A stretch of 64,000 bases of DNA from Chloroflexota bacterium (lineage in GTDB: Bacteria > Chloroflexota > Anaerolineae > UBA2200): contig JAUWJD010000001.1 in the NCBI GenBank assembly GCA_030607875.1, positions 1 to 64,000 of the forward strand, written 5' to 3'. The notes beneath the pieces are model-generated. The model saw only the letters and a program-made list of their open reading frames with translations. It made no database searches and was not told the origin of the DNA. The translations under genes were made by a program, and so were the position numbers. Shown here in pieces: positions 44,872 through 54,152 of this stretch (its first letter is position 1; each line of letters starts with the position of its first letter).

Positions 44872-45945
44872 ATGCGTATCTGCTCATCCGCTGAACAAGA
44901 CTTCTTGTCTCCCCAGGAATGGGATGAAGGGGTCAAACGCTTGCCGACAGGCCACTTGCTGCAATCCTGGACGTGGGGAGAATTCAAAGCCCGCTTCGGA
45001 TGGCAACCCTTGCGTATAGCAGCCATCGAAGGCAATTCGATCCTGGCTGCGGCGCAAGTCCTGTTTCGGCCCTTGCCGGCCAGCCGACTGACTACCGCAT
45101 ACATCCCCAAGGGTCCTTTAGTCCACCGCTGCCCACCCCTCGCAGCTCCTACTGCCGCCTTGCTCTCAGCACTGCACGATATTTGCCGTCGCAAGCGTGC
45201 TCTCTCTCTCAAGGTAGAACCAGACTGGGAGGACGGCACAGAGGAACACAATTGGCTGCTGGCACGAGGCTTTGCTCCAAGTGAACAGACCGTCCAGCCA
45301 AGGCGTACGGTGGTGATTGACCTGACACTGGGCGAAGAGGCCATCCTGGCTCAGATGAAATCCAAGACCCGCTACAATGTCCGCCTGGCACAACGCAAAG
45401 GGATTTCTGTACGGCTGGGGACAGCAGACGATCTGCTAACCTTCTACGAACTACTGAAGGCCACCGGCCAACGTGCGGGGTTTGGCATCCACACGCAGGC
45501 TTACTACGCGCAGGCCTGGCACCTTTTCGCTGCACAGGATGCAATCGCTCTTCTACTGGCACAGTACGAGGGCAAGACCCTGGCCGCGATAATGGCCTTT
45601 GCCTGGGGCAGGAAAGCTTGGTACATGTATGGCGCTTCTTCGGACGAGGAAAGGCAGCGCATGCCTACCTATCTCCTACAATGGGAGGCAATGCGTTGGG
45701 CCAGAGCACGCGGTTGTGAAACGTACGATCTATGGGGTATACCGGACGTAGACGAAAGCAAAATCGGTCCGCACATCGCCGACGCTGAAGAACACGGCGT
45801 GCTCAGCACAGGCATGGGAGGGTTATATCGCTTCAAGCGCGGCTTTGGTGGCCGAGAGATACGCTACGTCGGCGCCTATGACTATGTCTACAGCAAACCC
45901 CTCTACCGACTGCTGACCGCCGTCTGGAACTGGCGGCGCAGATAG
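44872..45945 (+). CDS. FemAB/FemX-like aminoacyltransferase (GNAT fold)
   Basis: This 357-aa protein matches the peptidoglycan bridge-forming FemA/FemB/FemX group. It contains LPTGHLLQSWTWGEFKARFGW at the N-terminus, a first GNAT-like half with KSKTRYNVRLAQRKGI near the middle, and a second half ending in GGLYRFKRGFGGREIRYVGAYD. The family uses aminoacyl-tRNA to add amino acids to lipid-linked peptidoglycan precursors in the cytoplasm. Some relatives act on other acceptors. The ATG at 44872 is preferred over one 12 codons earlier, which overlaps the -10 box. It is transcribed divergently from the giant adhesin gene. Confidence 0.87.
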   Translation: MRICSSAEQDFLSPQEWDEGVKRLPTGHLLQSWTWGEFKARFGWQPLRIAAIEGNSILAAAQVLFRPLPASRLTTAYIPKGPLVHRCPPLAAPTAALLSALHDICRRKRALSLKVEPDWEDGTEEHNWLLARGFAPSEQTVQPRRTVVIDLTLGEEAILAQMKSKTRYNVRLAQRKGISVRLGTADDLLTFYELLKATGQRAGFGIHTQAYYAQAWHLFAAQDAIALLLAQYEGKTLAAIMAFAWGRKAWYMYGASSDEERQRMPTYLLQWEAMRWARARGCETYDLWGIPDVDESKIGPHIADAEEHGVLSTGMGGLYRFKRGFGGREIRYVGAYDYVYSKPLYRLLTAVWNWRRR

Positions 45946-45946
45946 C

Positions 45947-45979
45947 AGAAACCCGTTTTCCGGGAGAAAACGGGTTTCT
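45947..45979. terminator. Bidirectional terminator between the FemAB-like and HerA-like genes
   Basis: AGAAACCCGTTTT (45947-45959) and AAAACGGGTTTCT (45967-45979) form a perfect 13-bp stem with a seven-base loop. It starts two bases after the FemAB-like stop and lies 12 bases beyond the end of the convergent ATPase gene. Confidence 0.8.
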
Positions 45980-45990
45980 CCCGGATTCAA

Positions 45991-48513
45991 TCAACGCTCA
46001 ACGGGATATGCAGATCCGCCTTTGTACGCCGGGAGCATGGTTGTCTGCACTGCACCCGAGGCATCCTCGAATGAGACCTGCCAGGAAGGGACCCAGGCCA
46101 CACCAAAAACGGCCAAATCGATGTCCGACTTCCTGGGTTTGATCTGGACTTGATCAATCTGGCGTGACACATCGGCCACCTGGGCAGCCAGATCCTTCAG
46201 TGCTTCATCCCATTTCTGGCGAAGCTCCTCAATCTGCTGTTCCAATTCGCTGATCACCTGCTCCGACTCCTCGACGTCTGCTCGAGACTGGGAGGTCAAG
46301 CGACGCCTGCGGCTCACCTCAGTGAAAGCACGCGAGCGGCGGCGCCCGGTGAACAGTCCCAACACCGATTCGCCCAGAGTGAGCGTTTCTTCCCGCTTCC
46401 TGCCCTCGTACTCGATGCGATCCGCGTGCAACTCTCGCTCTTCGCGCTGCAAACGGTCTTTTAGACGGGCGAGGCGCGACTCAAACTTGGCATTGAGCTT
46501 TTCTTCCTTGGCCTCCCATAACTCAGCGGCCTCCTCCTGGCAGCGTTGCACGAACCGGCCCTCTGACTCACCAACCTCCGAGTAGAGCCGGAGCGGCTTG
46601 TTGTGAAACAGGGTCAAGCGAGCCTCGCGGTACAGAAAGTTCACAAAATCTTTCTCCAGAGCCTTCCACTTCTTGGCGTCGCCCAGGCTCGGTGGCACAT
46701 CAGCATATCGGGCATCAGCAGGCGGCGTGCTCTGCAGGTCATCCCGCTCAAGAGCAACTCTGCTCCCTGCCCAGTCCACCCATGCTAGACCTTCCGGCAC
46801 GGGAAGTAGATAGCTGTGTTCCTCGCTGTGTGCAACCTTGCGCCGCGCATCGTGAAAGTGCACAGTGGCCCAAGCCAGGATGGCTGCCTGATACACTTTC
46901 TGTGTCGAACTGGGCCTGAGCAGAACCCCACGACGCTGTTCTTCCTGACGCACCGCACGCTCCAACGGTGTATCCGCCAGCAGGAAATACTGTGTGACGC
47001 TGGACCTCAGACGCGCGGGCACAGCCGAGAAAGCAGATTCAGGCCCTGACGGTGACGCTTCCGATGGCTGAGCCGGCTTGGGTTCCGCTGCCAGCAATTG
47101 CTCTTTGTGAGATTCCATCAGGATACGGATCTGGCGCTTGGTCAGCGGACCGCGCAAATAGGACATCGCCCAACGAGTCATAAAAACGACCGGCTTGTCC
47201 TCGTGCACGTTGTGCAGTATAAAAACGCGGGAATCAAGCGAAGAAATCAGCCGGTCAAAATAGGAGCGACCCGCAGCAGCGCCGGCCGCACTGTCGAGGC
47301 TTTCCAGTCCCTCCAGCACGCGCATCTTGTCGCGATCGGTCTGCAACTTGCCGATAAACCACGTTCCCGCGTTGGTCAGCCCCTTGTAGTCCAGATCCAC
47401 AGGATTCTGCGTGGTCAGCATCAAACCCACGCCAAAGGCCCGTGCCTGCTTGAGCAGCCGCAGCAAGGGCAGCTTGGAAGGCGGGTTGGCTGGATAGGGC
47501 GGGAAGTAACCAAAAATCTCGTCAAAGTACACGATGCAGCGCAAGCTCGTAGTGCCTGATTGCTTGCGCGTCCAGGCCTCGACCTGGGCCAGCAACAGGG
47601 TCACGAAGAACATGCGTTCTGCATCACTCAGATGCGCCAGGGAAAAGATGCTGACGCGCGGCTGGCCATCGCTACGGTAGAGCATCTGGTCTATGTCCAG
47701 CGGCTGGCCTTCCAGCCAATTCTCAAAGCTCGGGGAGGCGATAATGTTGTTGAGTGCGACCGCCAGGGCAAAGCGCTCCTTGCTGGGGAAGAAGGTCTCT
47801 ACGTCAAAAACGCCCAGCTTCCTGACCGGAGGATCCTGAATCTGCGCAATCAGCTTGGCCACGTCCAGATCCTCACCGGCGCGCCAGGCGTGCTCAAAGA
47901 GGTTGGCCAGCAAGATATGCTCGCGGCTCTTGACCGGATCGGATTCGACGCCAACCAGTCCCAACAACGCAGAGACCGTGGCCTGCACTTTCTCCCGCAA
48001 GGTCTCTTCCTCATCCTCCCAGGACAATGCCGGGGCTTTGAGGGTCTGCATAATATTCACCGAAAGACCAGCATCGCTCCCCGGTGTGAAAATCAAGAAC
48101 TCGGCGGCATCACGCAGCCTCTGAATGCGCTCAGGCGACTGCCCCCACTCAGCCAGCCCTTTGGCCCACTTCTGCGCTATCTGTTCTGCGTACTGCGCGA
48201 CGCTCAACCCTTTGCGCCGGGCGTCATCGACGTTGACCCACGGCTGGAAGTCACTGGGCCGCAGTTGGGGAAATGTCAGCAGCAGATTGCTCACATCGCC
48301 CTTGGGGTCAATCACAATGGAAGGTATGCCATCCAGAGCAGCCTCCTCCAGCAGGTCGATGCACAAGCCAGTCTTGCCGCTGCCTGTCATGCCCAGGCAA
48401 ATGGCATGGGTGGTCAGATCGCGCGCGTCATACATCACTGGCTTTGGCAGCACTTTGCTCTTGCGCACATCGTACTCTTTCCCCAGGTAGAAACTCGCCA
48501 GTCTCTCTTCCAT
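45991..48513 (-). CDS. HerA/DUF87-type ATP-binding protein with coiled-coil C-terminus
   Basis: This 840-aa protein has Walker A GMTGSGKT (41-48) and a Walker B-like CIVYFDEIFGYFP near residues 325-335, in a FtsK/HerA-type ATPase core of about 450 residues. The Arg/Glu-rich stretch from about 620 to 800 is predicted coiled coil (RLKDRLQREERELHADRIE, EQVISELEQQIEELRQKWD). HerA-like ATPases are ring motors acting on DNA or protein. No NurA partner or toxin gene is adjacent, so the role is unknown. The ATG at 48513 has AAGGAG at correct spacing; the ATG six bases earlier would abut that site. Single gene, with terminators on both sides. Confidence 0.82.
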   Translation of the reverse strand: MEERLASFYLGKEYDVRKSKVLPKPVMYDARDLTTHAICLGMTGSGKTGLCIDLLEEAALDGIPSIVIDPKGDVSNLLLTFPQLRPSDFQPWVNVDDARRKGLSVAQYAEQIAQKWAKGLAEWGQSPERIQRLRDAAEFLIFTPGSDAGLSVNIMQTLKAPALSWEDEEETLREKVQATVSALLGLVGVESDPVKSREHILLANLFEHAWRAGEDLDVAKLIAQIQDPPVRKLGVFDVETFFPSKERFALAVALNNIIASPSFENWLEGQPLDIDQMLYRSDGQPRVSIFSLAHLSDAERMFFVTLLLAQVEAWTRKQSGTTSLRCIVYFDEIFGYFPPYPANPPSKLPLLRLLKQARAFGVGLMLTTQNPVDLDYKGLTNAGTWFIGKLQTDRDKMRVLEGLESLDSAAGAAAGRSYFDRLISSLDSRVFILHNVHEDKPVVFMTRWAMSYLRGPLTKRQIRILMESHKEQLLAAEPKPAQPSEASPSGPESAFSAVPARLRSSVTQYFLLADTPLERAVRQEEQRRGVLLRPSSTQKVYQAAILAWATVHFHDARRKVAHSEEHSYLLPVPEGLAWVDWAGSRVALERDDLQSTPPADARYADVPPSLGDAKKWKALEKDFVNFLYREARLTLFHNKPLRLYSEVGESEGRFVQRCQEEAAELWEAKEEKLNAKFESRLARLKDRLQREERELHADRIEYEGRKREETLTLGESVLGLFTGRRRSRAFTEVSRRRRLTSQSRADVEESEQVISELEQQIEELRQKWDEALKDLAAQVADVSRQIDQVQIKPRKSDIDLAVFGVAWVPSWQVSFEDASGAVQTTMLPAYKGGSAYPVER

Positions 48514-48610
48514 TGCCATCTCCTTGTTTCCGCTACCCTACAGAGCAAACGGACAACCCTGATATGATCAACTTATTCTACTCTATGCTGCTGGCCCGCA
48601 AAACTCAAGA

Positions 48611-48637
48611 GAGGCGAGGCTGTGATGCCCTCGCCTC
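48611..48637 (-). terminator. Terminator hairpin after the inositol-phosphate synthase gene
   Basis: GAGGCGAGG and CCTCGCCTC form a 9-bp stem with a nine-base loop. It begins 22 bases after the stop codon on the minus strand and is followed by TCTTGAGTTTTG. Confidence 0.7.
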
Positions 48638-48659
48638 CCTGTCCAAGCATTTACCCCTA

Positions 48660-49733
48660 CTATCCATCGCCAGCGATGAAGGCCTCGACCATTGTCCTCG
48701 CCTGGTCATCCGGATACTGCACAGGCGGGGACTTCATGAAATAGGCCGAGGGCCCAATCAGGGTGCCGCTCACTTTCCGATCCAAGGCCAACTTGCAGCA
48801 ACGGATGGCGTCAACAACCACCCCAGCGGAGTTGGGTGAATCCCACACTTCCAGCTTGCACTCTACGTTTAGCGGGACGTTGCCAAAAGTCGTCCCCTCC
48901 ATGCGGATATAGCACCACTTGCGATCGGTCAACCACGGCACATAGTCACTGGGGCCGACATGTATGTTCTCCGCACCGATGTCATAGTCTAGCATACTGG
49001 TGACAGCATTGGTCTTGGAGATCTTTTTCGATTCGAGGCGATCCCGCTCCAGCATGTTATAAAAGTCCATGTTGCCGCCAAAGTTAAGTTGATAGCTGCG
49101 CTCCAGACGGACACCGCGATCCCGGAAGAGCCTGGTTAGCATGCGATGGGTGATGGTCGCCCCGACCTGAGATTTGATGTCGTCGCCAATGATGGGCAGC
49201 CCGCGCTCCCTAAAGCGCCTCTGCCAGTAGTCCTCCCGGGCAATAAAGACCGGGATACAGTTCACCAAACCACAGCCGGAATCGAGGACTTGCTCCACGT
49301 ACCATTTCGTAGCCATTTCACTGCCCACGGGCAAGAAGCTGACCACCACATCCGTCTTGGTCTCTTTCAGGATGCCGATCACGTCCGATGTCGCACCGGG
49401 AGCTTTGGTGATCACTTTCTTGAGGTACTTTCCCAAGCCATCATGGGTCATGCCGCGCGAAACGGGTATACCCATGTGCGGCACATCGCAGAACTTGATG
49501 GTGTTGTTCGGCGGCATGAAGATTGCCTCTGAGAGGTCCTTGCCCACCTTATTCCGATCAATTTCGAAGGCGGCGCTGAACTCGATCTCCCCAATGTGGT
49601 ATCCACCCAGGCGGACGTGCATCAGACCTGGTACCAGTCCATCCTCGCTGGCATTCTTGTAGAAATGCACACCTTGTACCAGAGACGATGCGCAATTGCC
49701 CAGACCAATCACTGCTACTCTTATCTTACCCAA
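48660..49733 (-). CDS. ino1: Inositol-3-phosphate synthase
   Basis: This 357-aa enzyme of the short prokaryotic MIPS type has an NAD-binding start [19 protein letters not shown], the PVGSE segment, and the catalytic-domain stretch [19 protein letters not shown]. It converts glucose 6-phosphate to inositol 3-phosphate, the first step to inositol lipids or inositol-based solutes. The preferred start is TTG 49733, eight bases after AGGAG. A GTG three codons earlier overlaps that ribosome site. A 7-bp-arm palindrome TGTGTGCCGCACACA (49811-49825) in the gap upstream could be an operator. It lies 160 bases downstream of rfbB and probably has its own promoter. Confidence 0.93.
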   Translation of the reverse strand: MGKIRVAVIGLGNCASSLVQGVHFYKNASEDGLVPGLMHVRLGGYHIGEIEFSAAFEIDRNKVGKDLSEAIFMPPNNTIKFCDVPHMGIPVSRGMTHDGLGKYLKKVITKAPGATSDVIGILKETKTDVVVSFLPVGSEMATKWYVEQVLDSGCGLVNCIPVFIAREDYWQRRFRERGLPIIGDDIKSQVGATITHRMLTRLFRDRGVRLERSYQLNFGGNMDFYNMLERDRLESKKISKTNAVTSMLDYDIGAENIHVGPSDYVPWLTDRKWCYIRMEGTTFGNVPLNVECKLEVWDSPNSAGVVVDAIRCCKLALDRKVSGTLIGPSAYFMKSPPVQYPDDQARTMVEAFIAGDG

Positions 49734-49810
49734 CGAACTCACTCCTTTCGCACTGTGGCGACATGTTCTTCGCGGACACAGAAGCCTGACCCGTCTGCTC
49801 TAGGGCAAGC

Positions 49811-49825
49811 TGTGTGCCGCACACA
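49811..49825. promoter_or_regulatory. Palindrome upstream of ino1
   Basis: TGTGTGC and GCACACA flank a single C about 80 bases before the ino1 start. It might be a regulator site or a small hairpin in the rfbB 3' region. Confidence 0.3.
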
Positions 49826-49893
49826 ATGCGGGAATTTACCACATATGCGCAGAATCCTCAAAGCCGGGGCGATTTCATCCTGGCTGACAGCGA

Positions 49894-50925
49894 TTACTTA
49901 CCCTCCAGCACCTCTCGCTGCCCGTAGTTGCGCTGGTAGTACTGGCGGTAGTGTTGGCCCGACTTGATCTTGCGCCACCACCACTCGTGGTCGACGTACC
50001 AGCGCACGGTGGCGCGAATCGCCTCCTCGTGGTCATGACGGGGCTGCCAGCCCAGTGCTTTGAGCTTGGTCACATCCAGGCAGTAGCGCCGGTCATGGCC
50101 AGGTCGGTCGGTAACATGTTGGATCAGGCTGCGCGGCTTGCCCAGTTCGTGCAGCAGGATTTCGACCATGGCCAGGTTCTCCATCTCGGCACCGGTGCCT
50201 ACGTTGTAGATCTCGCCGATTTTGCCCCGGTGTAGCACCAGATCAAGTGCCTCGCAGTGGTCCAGCACGTGCTGGTAGTCACGGCGCTGCTTGCCATCGC
50301 CGTAGACGGGCAGCGGCAGGTCGTCAATGGCGTTGGTGGCAAAGAGTGGGACTACTTTCTCTGGATACTGGTACGGTCCAATGTTGTTGGCGCCACGGGT
50401 GAGCGTCACCGGCAGACCGTAGGTGACGTGGTAGGCAATAGTCATCAGATCGGCACTGGCCTTGCTCGCGGCATAGGGACTGCGTGGGGCCACCGGGTCG
50501 GTCTCCAGCGAGCGGTGCTCACCCGGCACATGCCCATACACTTCATCAGTCGAAACCTGGTGAAAACGCTCCAACCCGAACTGCCGTGCTGCCTCCAGCA
50601 GCACATAGGTGCCGTAGACGTCGGTCTGGATGAAGGCGTCCGGATCCATGATGGAACGGTCCACATGGGTTTCCGCTGCAAAGTTGATCACCGCATCAAT
50701 CTGATATGCCTCAAGGGCCTTTGCCACTGCCTCGGCATTGCAGATGTCACCATGCACAAAGGCATAGCGCGGATCACCTTCGAGACCCTTTAGATTGTCC
50801 AGGTTGCCTGCGTAGGTCAGTTTGTCATAGACCACCACGCGGTAGTCTGGGTACTTGGGCAGAATGTAGTGCACAAAGTTGCTGCCGATGAAGCCGGCAC
50901 CGCCGGCGATCAGTAGGTTGCGCAA
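49894..50925 (-). CDS. rfbB: dTDP-glucose 4,6-dehydratase
   Basis: This 343-aa short-chain dehydrogenase of the RmlB family has NAD-binding GGAGFIGSNF, the catalytic couple Tyr151/Lys155 in YAASK, and DEVYG earlier in the chain. It converts dTDP-glucose to dTDP-4-keto-6-deoxyglucose, precursor of rhamnose and other deoxysugars. The start is TTG at 50925, five bases after the stop of the radical SAM gene, so the genes are co-transcribed. RmlC and RmlD are not in the window, so the final sugar is unknown. Confidence 0.93.
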   Translation of the reverse strand: MRNLLIAGGAGFIGSNFVHYILPKYPDYRVVVYDKLTYAGNLDNLKGLEGDPRYAFVHGDICNAEAVAKALEAYQIDAVINFAAETHVDRSIMDPDAFIQTDVYGTYVLLEAARQFGLERFHQVSTDEVYGHVPGEHRSLETDPVAPRSPYAASKASADLMTIAYHVTYGLPVTLTRGANNIGPYQYPEKVVPLFATNAIDDLPLPVYGDGKQRRDYQHVLDHCEALDLVLHRGKIGEIYNVGTGAEMENLAMVEILLHELGKPRSLIQHVTDRPGHDRRYCLDVTKLKALGWQPRHDHEEAIRATVRWYVDHEWWWRKIKSGQHYRQYYQRNYGQREVLEGK

Positions 50926-50930
50926 GTTTC

Positions 50931-52322
50931 CTATCCTCTCATGCTAAGCATCTGCCGCAGTTTGCGCGCAATCCTTTTCGGCTGCGCGTAGCGCTTCCAG
51001 TAGTAACGCACCTGGCGCTGTAATCGGTTGGGCCAGGTGCGGCGCTGTGATTCGGCCAGCGCCCATTGCAGCCACTCATAGTCCACACCTTTGATCTTGG
51101 CCTCGTCCGGATTGCGGCGGTAACTGTCGTGGCTCTTGAGCAGCGAAAGGTCATGCTCCATGCAGTATGTGTACAGATCGCTGCCCGGATGCGGGGTATA
51201 GAAAGCCGGGCTGTAGTAGTCGGGGTCGATCTGCTTCAGCATGTGAATGGTCTCCATGACCTCTTCTTTGGTTTCGGTGGGCAGGCCCAGCATGTAGTTG
51301 GCCCAGATGGCAATGCCATGCTTCCTGCAAATGCGCGCGGCTTCTAGATTCTGCCAGCACTTGGTGCCCTTGCGAATGAACTTGAGCACGCGGTCGCTGC
51401 CGCTCTCAAAACCGATCAGATAACCGCGCAGCCCCGCTTCGACCATCATCTTGACCATGTCCTCATTCTTGACGATAATGTCAGCGCGGCTCTGGCAGAA
51501 GAAGGGCTGGGTGAAACCTGCAGCACGGTAAGCCTGACAGAACTTGATGACCCACTCGCGGTCCTCGGTCAGGCAATCGTCGTGGAACATGAAGCTGTTG
51601 AAATGGTAGCGCTGGTGCAATTCCTGCAGCTCGGCCATGACGTTGGGCACGCTGCGCCGTCGCACCTTGCGCCCAAAGATGATGCGCTCTGCAGGCTGGC
51701 AGTAGCTGCAGTTGTAGATGCAGCCGCGTCCAGCGATGATGGTGACAAAGGGCGGCGGAAGTTCCGGAACGAAAGGGGCTTCGGGGGAATTTGAATCATA
51801 GCCCCACTTGCGCCACTCTTGCAGGAAGAACTCGTGATCAGTCAAGGGCAGAGCATCCAGATCCGGACGCACCGCAGGGATAACACGCTGCGAGGATTCG
51901 CCCCGTTGCCGCCGAGCCAGGAACTCGGGAAAGGTGATCTCAGCCTCTCCCAGAAAGATATGGTCAATAATCGGGTCGTCCTTGACTTCATCCAGCATCA
52001 GCGTGGGGTGCGGACCGCCCACAACAGTCACAGCGTGGGGCAAAATCTGGCGAACGATTTCCAGGCATTGCCGCGCTGGATTATAGTCCACGCTCATCAT
52101 GCTCACGCCGACCACGTCCGGCCGGCGGGCCAGCAACTCTTCGCGGTAGCGGTCCCAGCCGCTCAAGGCACGCAAGTCGAGCAAGTCAACAGCGAACCCC
52201 CTCTCCTTGGCGCAGGCGGCCAGAATGGCCAGGCCATGGCTAATCCAACCCGAGTCCATGCCTTGCCCCAGGCTATCAAAGCCTTTGCCAGTGATACCCG
52301 GGCAGATCAGCGTCGTCTTCAC
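50931..52322 (-). CDS. B12-binding-domain radical SAM enzyme in a polysaccharide operon
   Basis: This 463-aa protein has an N-terminal cobalamin-binding Rossmann domain (about 1-150, VVGVSMMSVDYNP and VVGGPHPT) and a radical SAM barrel with the cluster motif CxxxCxxC (Cys201, Cys205, Cys208 in CIYNCSYC). The C-terminal part is basic. Such class B enzymes methylate or rearrange unreactive carbon centres. The gene is wedged between rfbA (4-base overlap) and rfbB (5 bases), so it probably acts on the nucleotide sugar, the polymer or its lipid carrier. That is inference. The DxHxxG motif of base-off corrinoid carriers is absent, as in many members of the family. Confidence 0.87.
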   Translation of the reverse strand: MKTTLICPGITGKGFDSLGQGMDSGWISHGLAILAACAKERGFAVDLLDLRALSGWDRYREELLARRPDVVGVSMMSVDYNPARQCLEIVRQILPHAVTVVGGPHPTLMLDEVKDDPIIDHIFLGEAEITFPEFLARRQRGESSQRVIPAVRPDLDALPLTDHEFFLQEWRKWGYDSNSPEAPFVPELPPPFVTIIAGRGCIYNCSYCQPAERIIFGRKVRRRSVPNVMAELQELHQRYHFNSFMFHDDCLTEDREWVIKFCQAYRAAGFTQPFFCQSRADIIVKNEDMVKMMVEAGLRGYLIGFESGSDRVLKFIRKGTKCWQNLEAARICRKHGIAIWANYMLGLPTETKEEVMETIHMLKQIDPDYYSPAFYTPHPGSDLYTYCMEHDLSLLKSHDSYRRNPDEAKIKGVDYEWLQWALAESQRRTWPNRLQRQVRYYWKRYAQPKRIARKLRQMLSMRG

Positions 52323-53383
52323 AGCAACCCGACTTTGCTGTGATCCCCCAAAGTCATCTTGTACGCCTTGGGCAACAACGGAGAGCGGACGATTTCCACA
52401 TTGCGGCCAATGAGGCTGCTCTCAATGCGCTGCGGGATGTCTACGATGCGGCTGTGCTCAAGGACAATGGAGTGCTCAATCTCGCTCTTCTCGACCAGCA
52501 CGTGGTGGTAGATAGAAGTGAAGGGCCCCACGTAGGAATTGACAATGCGTGTGTCTTCACCAATGATCGCCGGCCCACGGATGACGCTGCCAAGCACTTC
52601 GGCGCCTCTTTGTACAGTGACCTTGCCGATCAATTTGGAGTCACGGTCCACATGGCCCTCAATCCTGGGTTCGAGCTCATCCAGCACCAGCCGGTTTGCA
52701 TCCAGCATGTCGCCAGGCGCTCCGGTATCGATCCACCATCCGGTGTGGACGTAGGGATGGACAGAATACCCGTGATCCACCAGATATTGAATGGCGTCGG
52801 TGATCTCCAGCTCGTTGCGCCAGGAGGGTCGGATTTTATTCACCGCCTCGAAAATATTGTGGTCGAACATGTAGATACCGACCAAAGCCAAGTCGCTCGG
52901 AGGATCGCGTGGCTTCTCAACCAGGCGCACGACGGCTCCATTCTTGAGCACTGCCACGCCGTATTGCTGTGGGTTTACCACACGCGTCAGGACGATCTGA
53001 GAATTGTAGCCAGATGCTTCAAACTGCTGGATCAAGCTGGAGATGCCGCCCTGGATGACGTTGTCACCCAGGAACATGACAAATCGCTCTTCACCGATGA
53101 AATCCTGCGCCGTCTTGACAGCGTCAGCAAGACCGCGAGGGGATTCCTGCTGGATGTAGGTGATCTTCACATCCCAACGCGAGCCATCTCCCACGGCGTT
53201 CTTGATTTCTGCGGCAGTGTCACCCACGACGATGCCAATATCGTCTATGCCGGCTTCCTTGATCGCTTCGATCACCCGAAACAGGACCGGCTTGTTGGCC
53301 ACCGGCACCAACTGCTTGGCACAGGTATAGGTCAGGGGATACAGGCGAATGCCTTTCCCTCCACTCAGAATCAGCCCTTTCAT
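52319..53383 (-). CDS. rfbA: Glucose-1-phosphate thymidylyltransferase, long form with beta-helix tail
   Basis: This 354-aa nucleotidyltransferase has the pyrophosphorylase loop LILSGGKGIRLYPLT, the GDNVIQGG region and TGWWIDTG (about 1-240). A left-handed beta-helix of hexapeptide repeats (about 250-345) follows, as in long RmlA/StrD-type enzymes. It makes dTDP-glucose, the substrate of RfbB two genes downstream. It overlaps the genes on both sides by four bases (ATGA), which indicates tight translational coupling. Confidence 0.92.
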   Translation of the reverse strand: MKGLILSGGKGIRLYPLTYTCAKQLVPVANKPVLFRVIEAIKEAGIDDIGIVVGDTAAEIKNAVGDGSRWDVKITYIQQESPRGLADAVKTAQDFIGEERFVMFLGDNVIQGGISSLIQQFEASGYNSQIVLTRVVNPQQYGVAVLKNGAVVRLVEKPRDPPSDLALVGIYMFDHNIFEAVNKIRPSWRNELEITDAIQYLVDHGYSVHPYVHTGWWIDTGAPGDMLDANRLVLDELEPRIEGHVDRDSKLIGKVTVQRGAEVLGSVIRGPAIIGEDTRIVNSYVGPFTSIYHHVLVEKSEIEHSIVLEHSRIVDIPQRIESSLIGRNVEIVRSPLLPKAYKMTLGDHSKVGLL

Positions 53384-54081
53384 TCCTCTCCCTCTTGTCG
53401 GATGTAATAGCGCTCCAGGCTGGCATCCAGGGGCACATTCGTAAGCACCGCTCCGATCAGATTGGCATTGACTTTCTCCAGCCTGGTCTTGGCGGCCTGC
53501 ACACTGTCACGCTTCGTTTGGCCAGCGCTGACGACCAGCAACACGCCGTCTACCTTGGTGGCCAAGACAGCGGCATCGCTCACGGCCACCACCGGTGGAG
53601 CATCGAGCAACACCATGTCTGCACGTTCTTTGAGCAGATCGAGCACACGATCCATGCGCCGCGAACCCAGCAAATCGGCTGGACTCGGCGGCAAAAGGCC
53701 GCTGGCTAGAAAATACAATCCAGGTACGGCAGTCTCCTGCAGCGGAGGTTCGCTCATCGCCTCCTCCTCCACCATCATCGTCGTCAGGCCCGGTTTGGAC
53801 TCTAGGCCAAGAAGCTTGTGCAAGCTTGGACGCCGCAGGTCACAATCGACCAGGATCACCCGTTTCTCCCCCTGGGCCATCGCTACAGCCAGGTTGGCCA
53901 GCATGGTGGACTTGCCTTCCTCAGCTCCAGGCGAGGTGACCAGCAGCGTTCGCAACGGCTTGTCCAGACTGACAAACTGCAGGTTGGTGCGCAGGGTGCG
54001 GTAAGCTTCGCTGATCGGCGAGCGAGGCCTGGAGAGAGTGACAAGCAAATCGCTTGGTTTTATGTTCCGGTTCTTGGTCAT
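53380..54081 (-). CDS. CpsD/CapB-like tyrosine autokinase of polysaccharide export
   Basis: This 233-aa cytoplasmic P-loop kinase of the bacterial tyrosine kinase family has Walker A SPGAEEGKST (about residues 49-58), Walker A' VILVDCDLRRP, and Walker B MVLLDAPPVV. The N-terminus carries the interaction helix SPISEAYRTLRTNL. The usual C-terminal Tyr cluster is reduced to RYYIRQEGEE, with two adjacent tyrosines. Such kinases cycle with a Wzz-type membrane activator to control polymer length; two Wzz-like proteins are encoded just upstream. Confidence 0.9.
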   Translation of the reverse strand: MTKNRNIKPSDLLVTLSRPRSPISEAYRTLRTNLQFVSLDKPLRTLLVTSPGAEEGKSTMLANLAVAMAQGEKRVILVDCDLRRPSLHKLLGLESKPGLTTMMVEEEAMSEPPLQETAVPGLYFLASGLLPPSPADLLGSRRMDRVLDLLKERADMVLLDAPPVVAVSDAAVLATKVDGVLLVVSAGQTKRDSVQAAKTRLEKVNANLIGAVLTNVPLDASLERYYIRQEGEE

Positions 54082-54152
54082 CTGAGCTCAACTCCTCATT
54101 CAAGCGTGCATAGGCTCGACGAATATCGTGCGCAGACGTTGCTTTAGTGGCT

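Noticed and set aside
52340-53407. Open frame of 355 codons on the plus strand opposite rfbA
   Set aside because: Mirror of a well-defined nucleotidyltransferase gene; no motif of its own.
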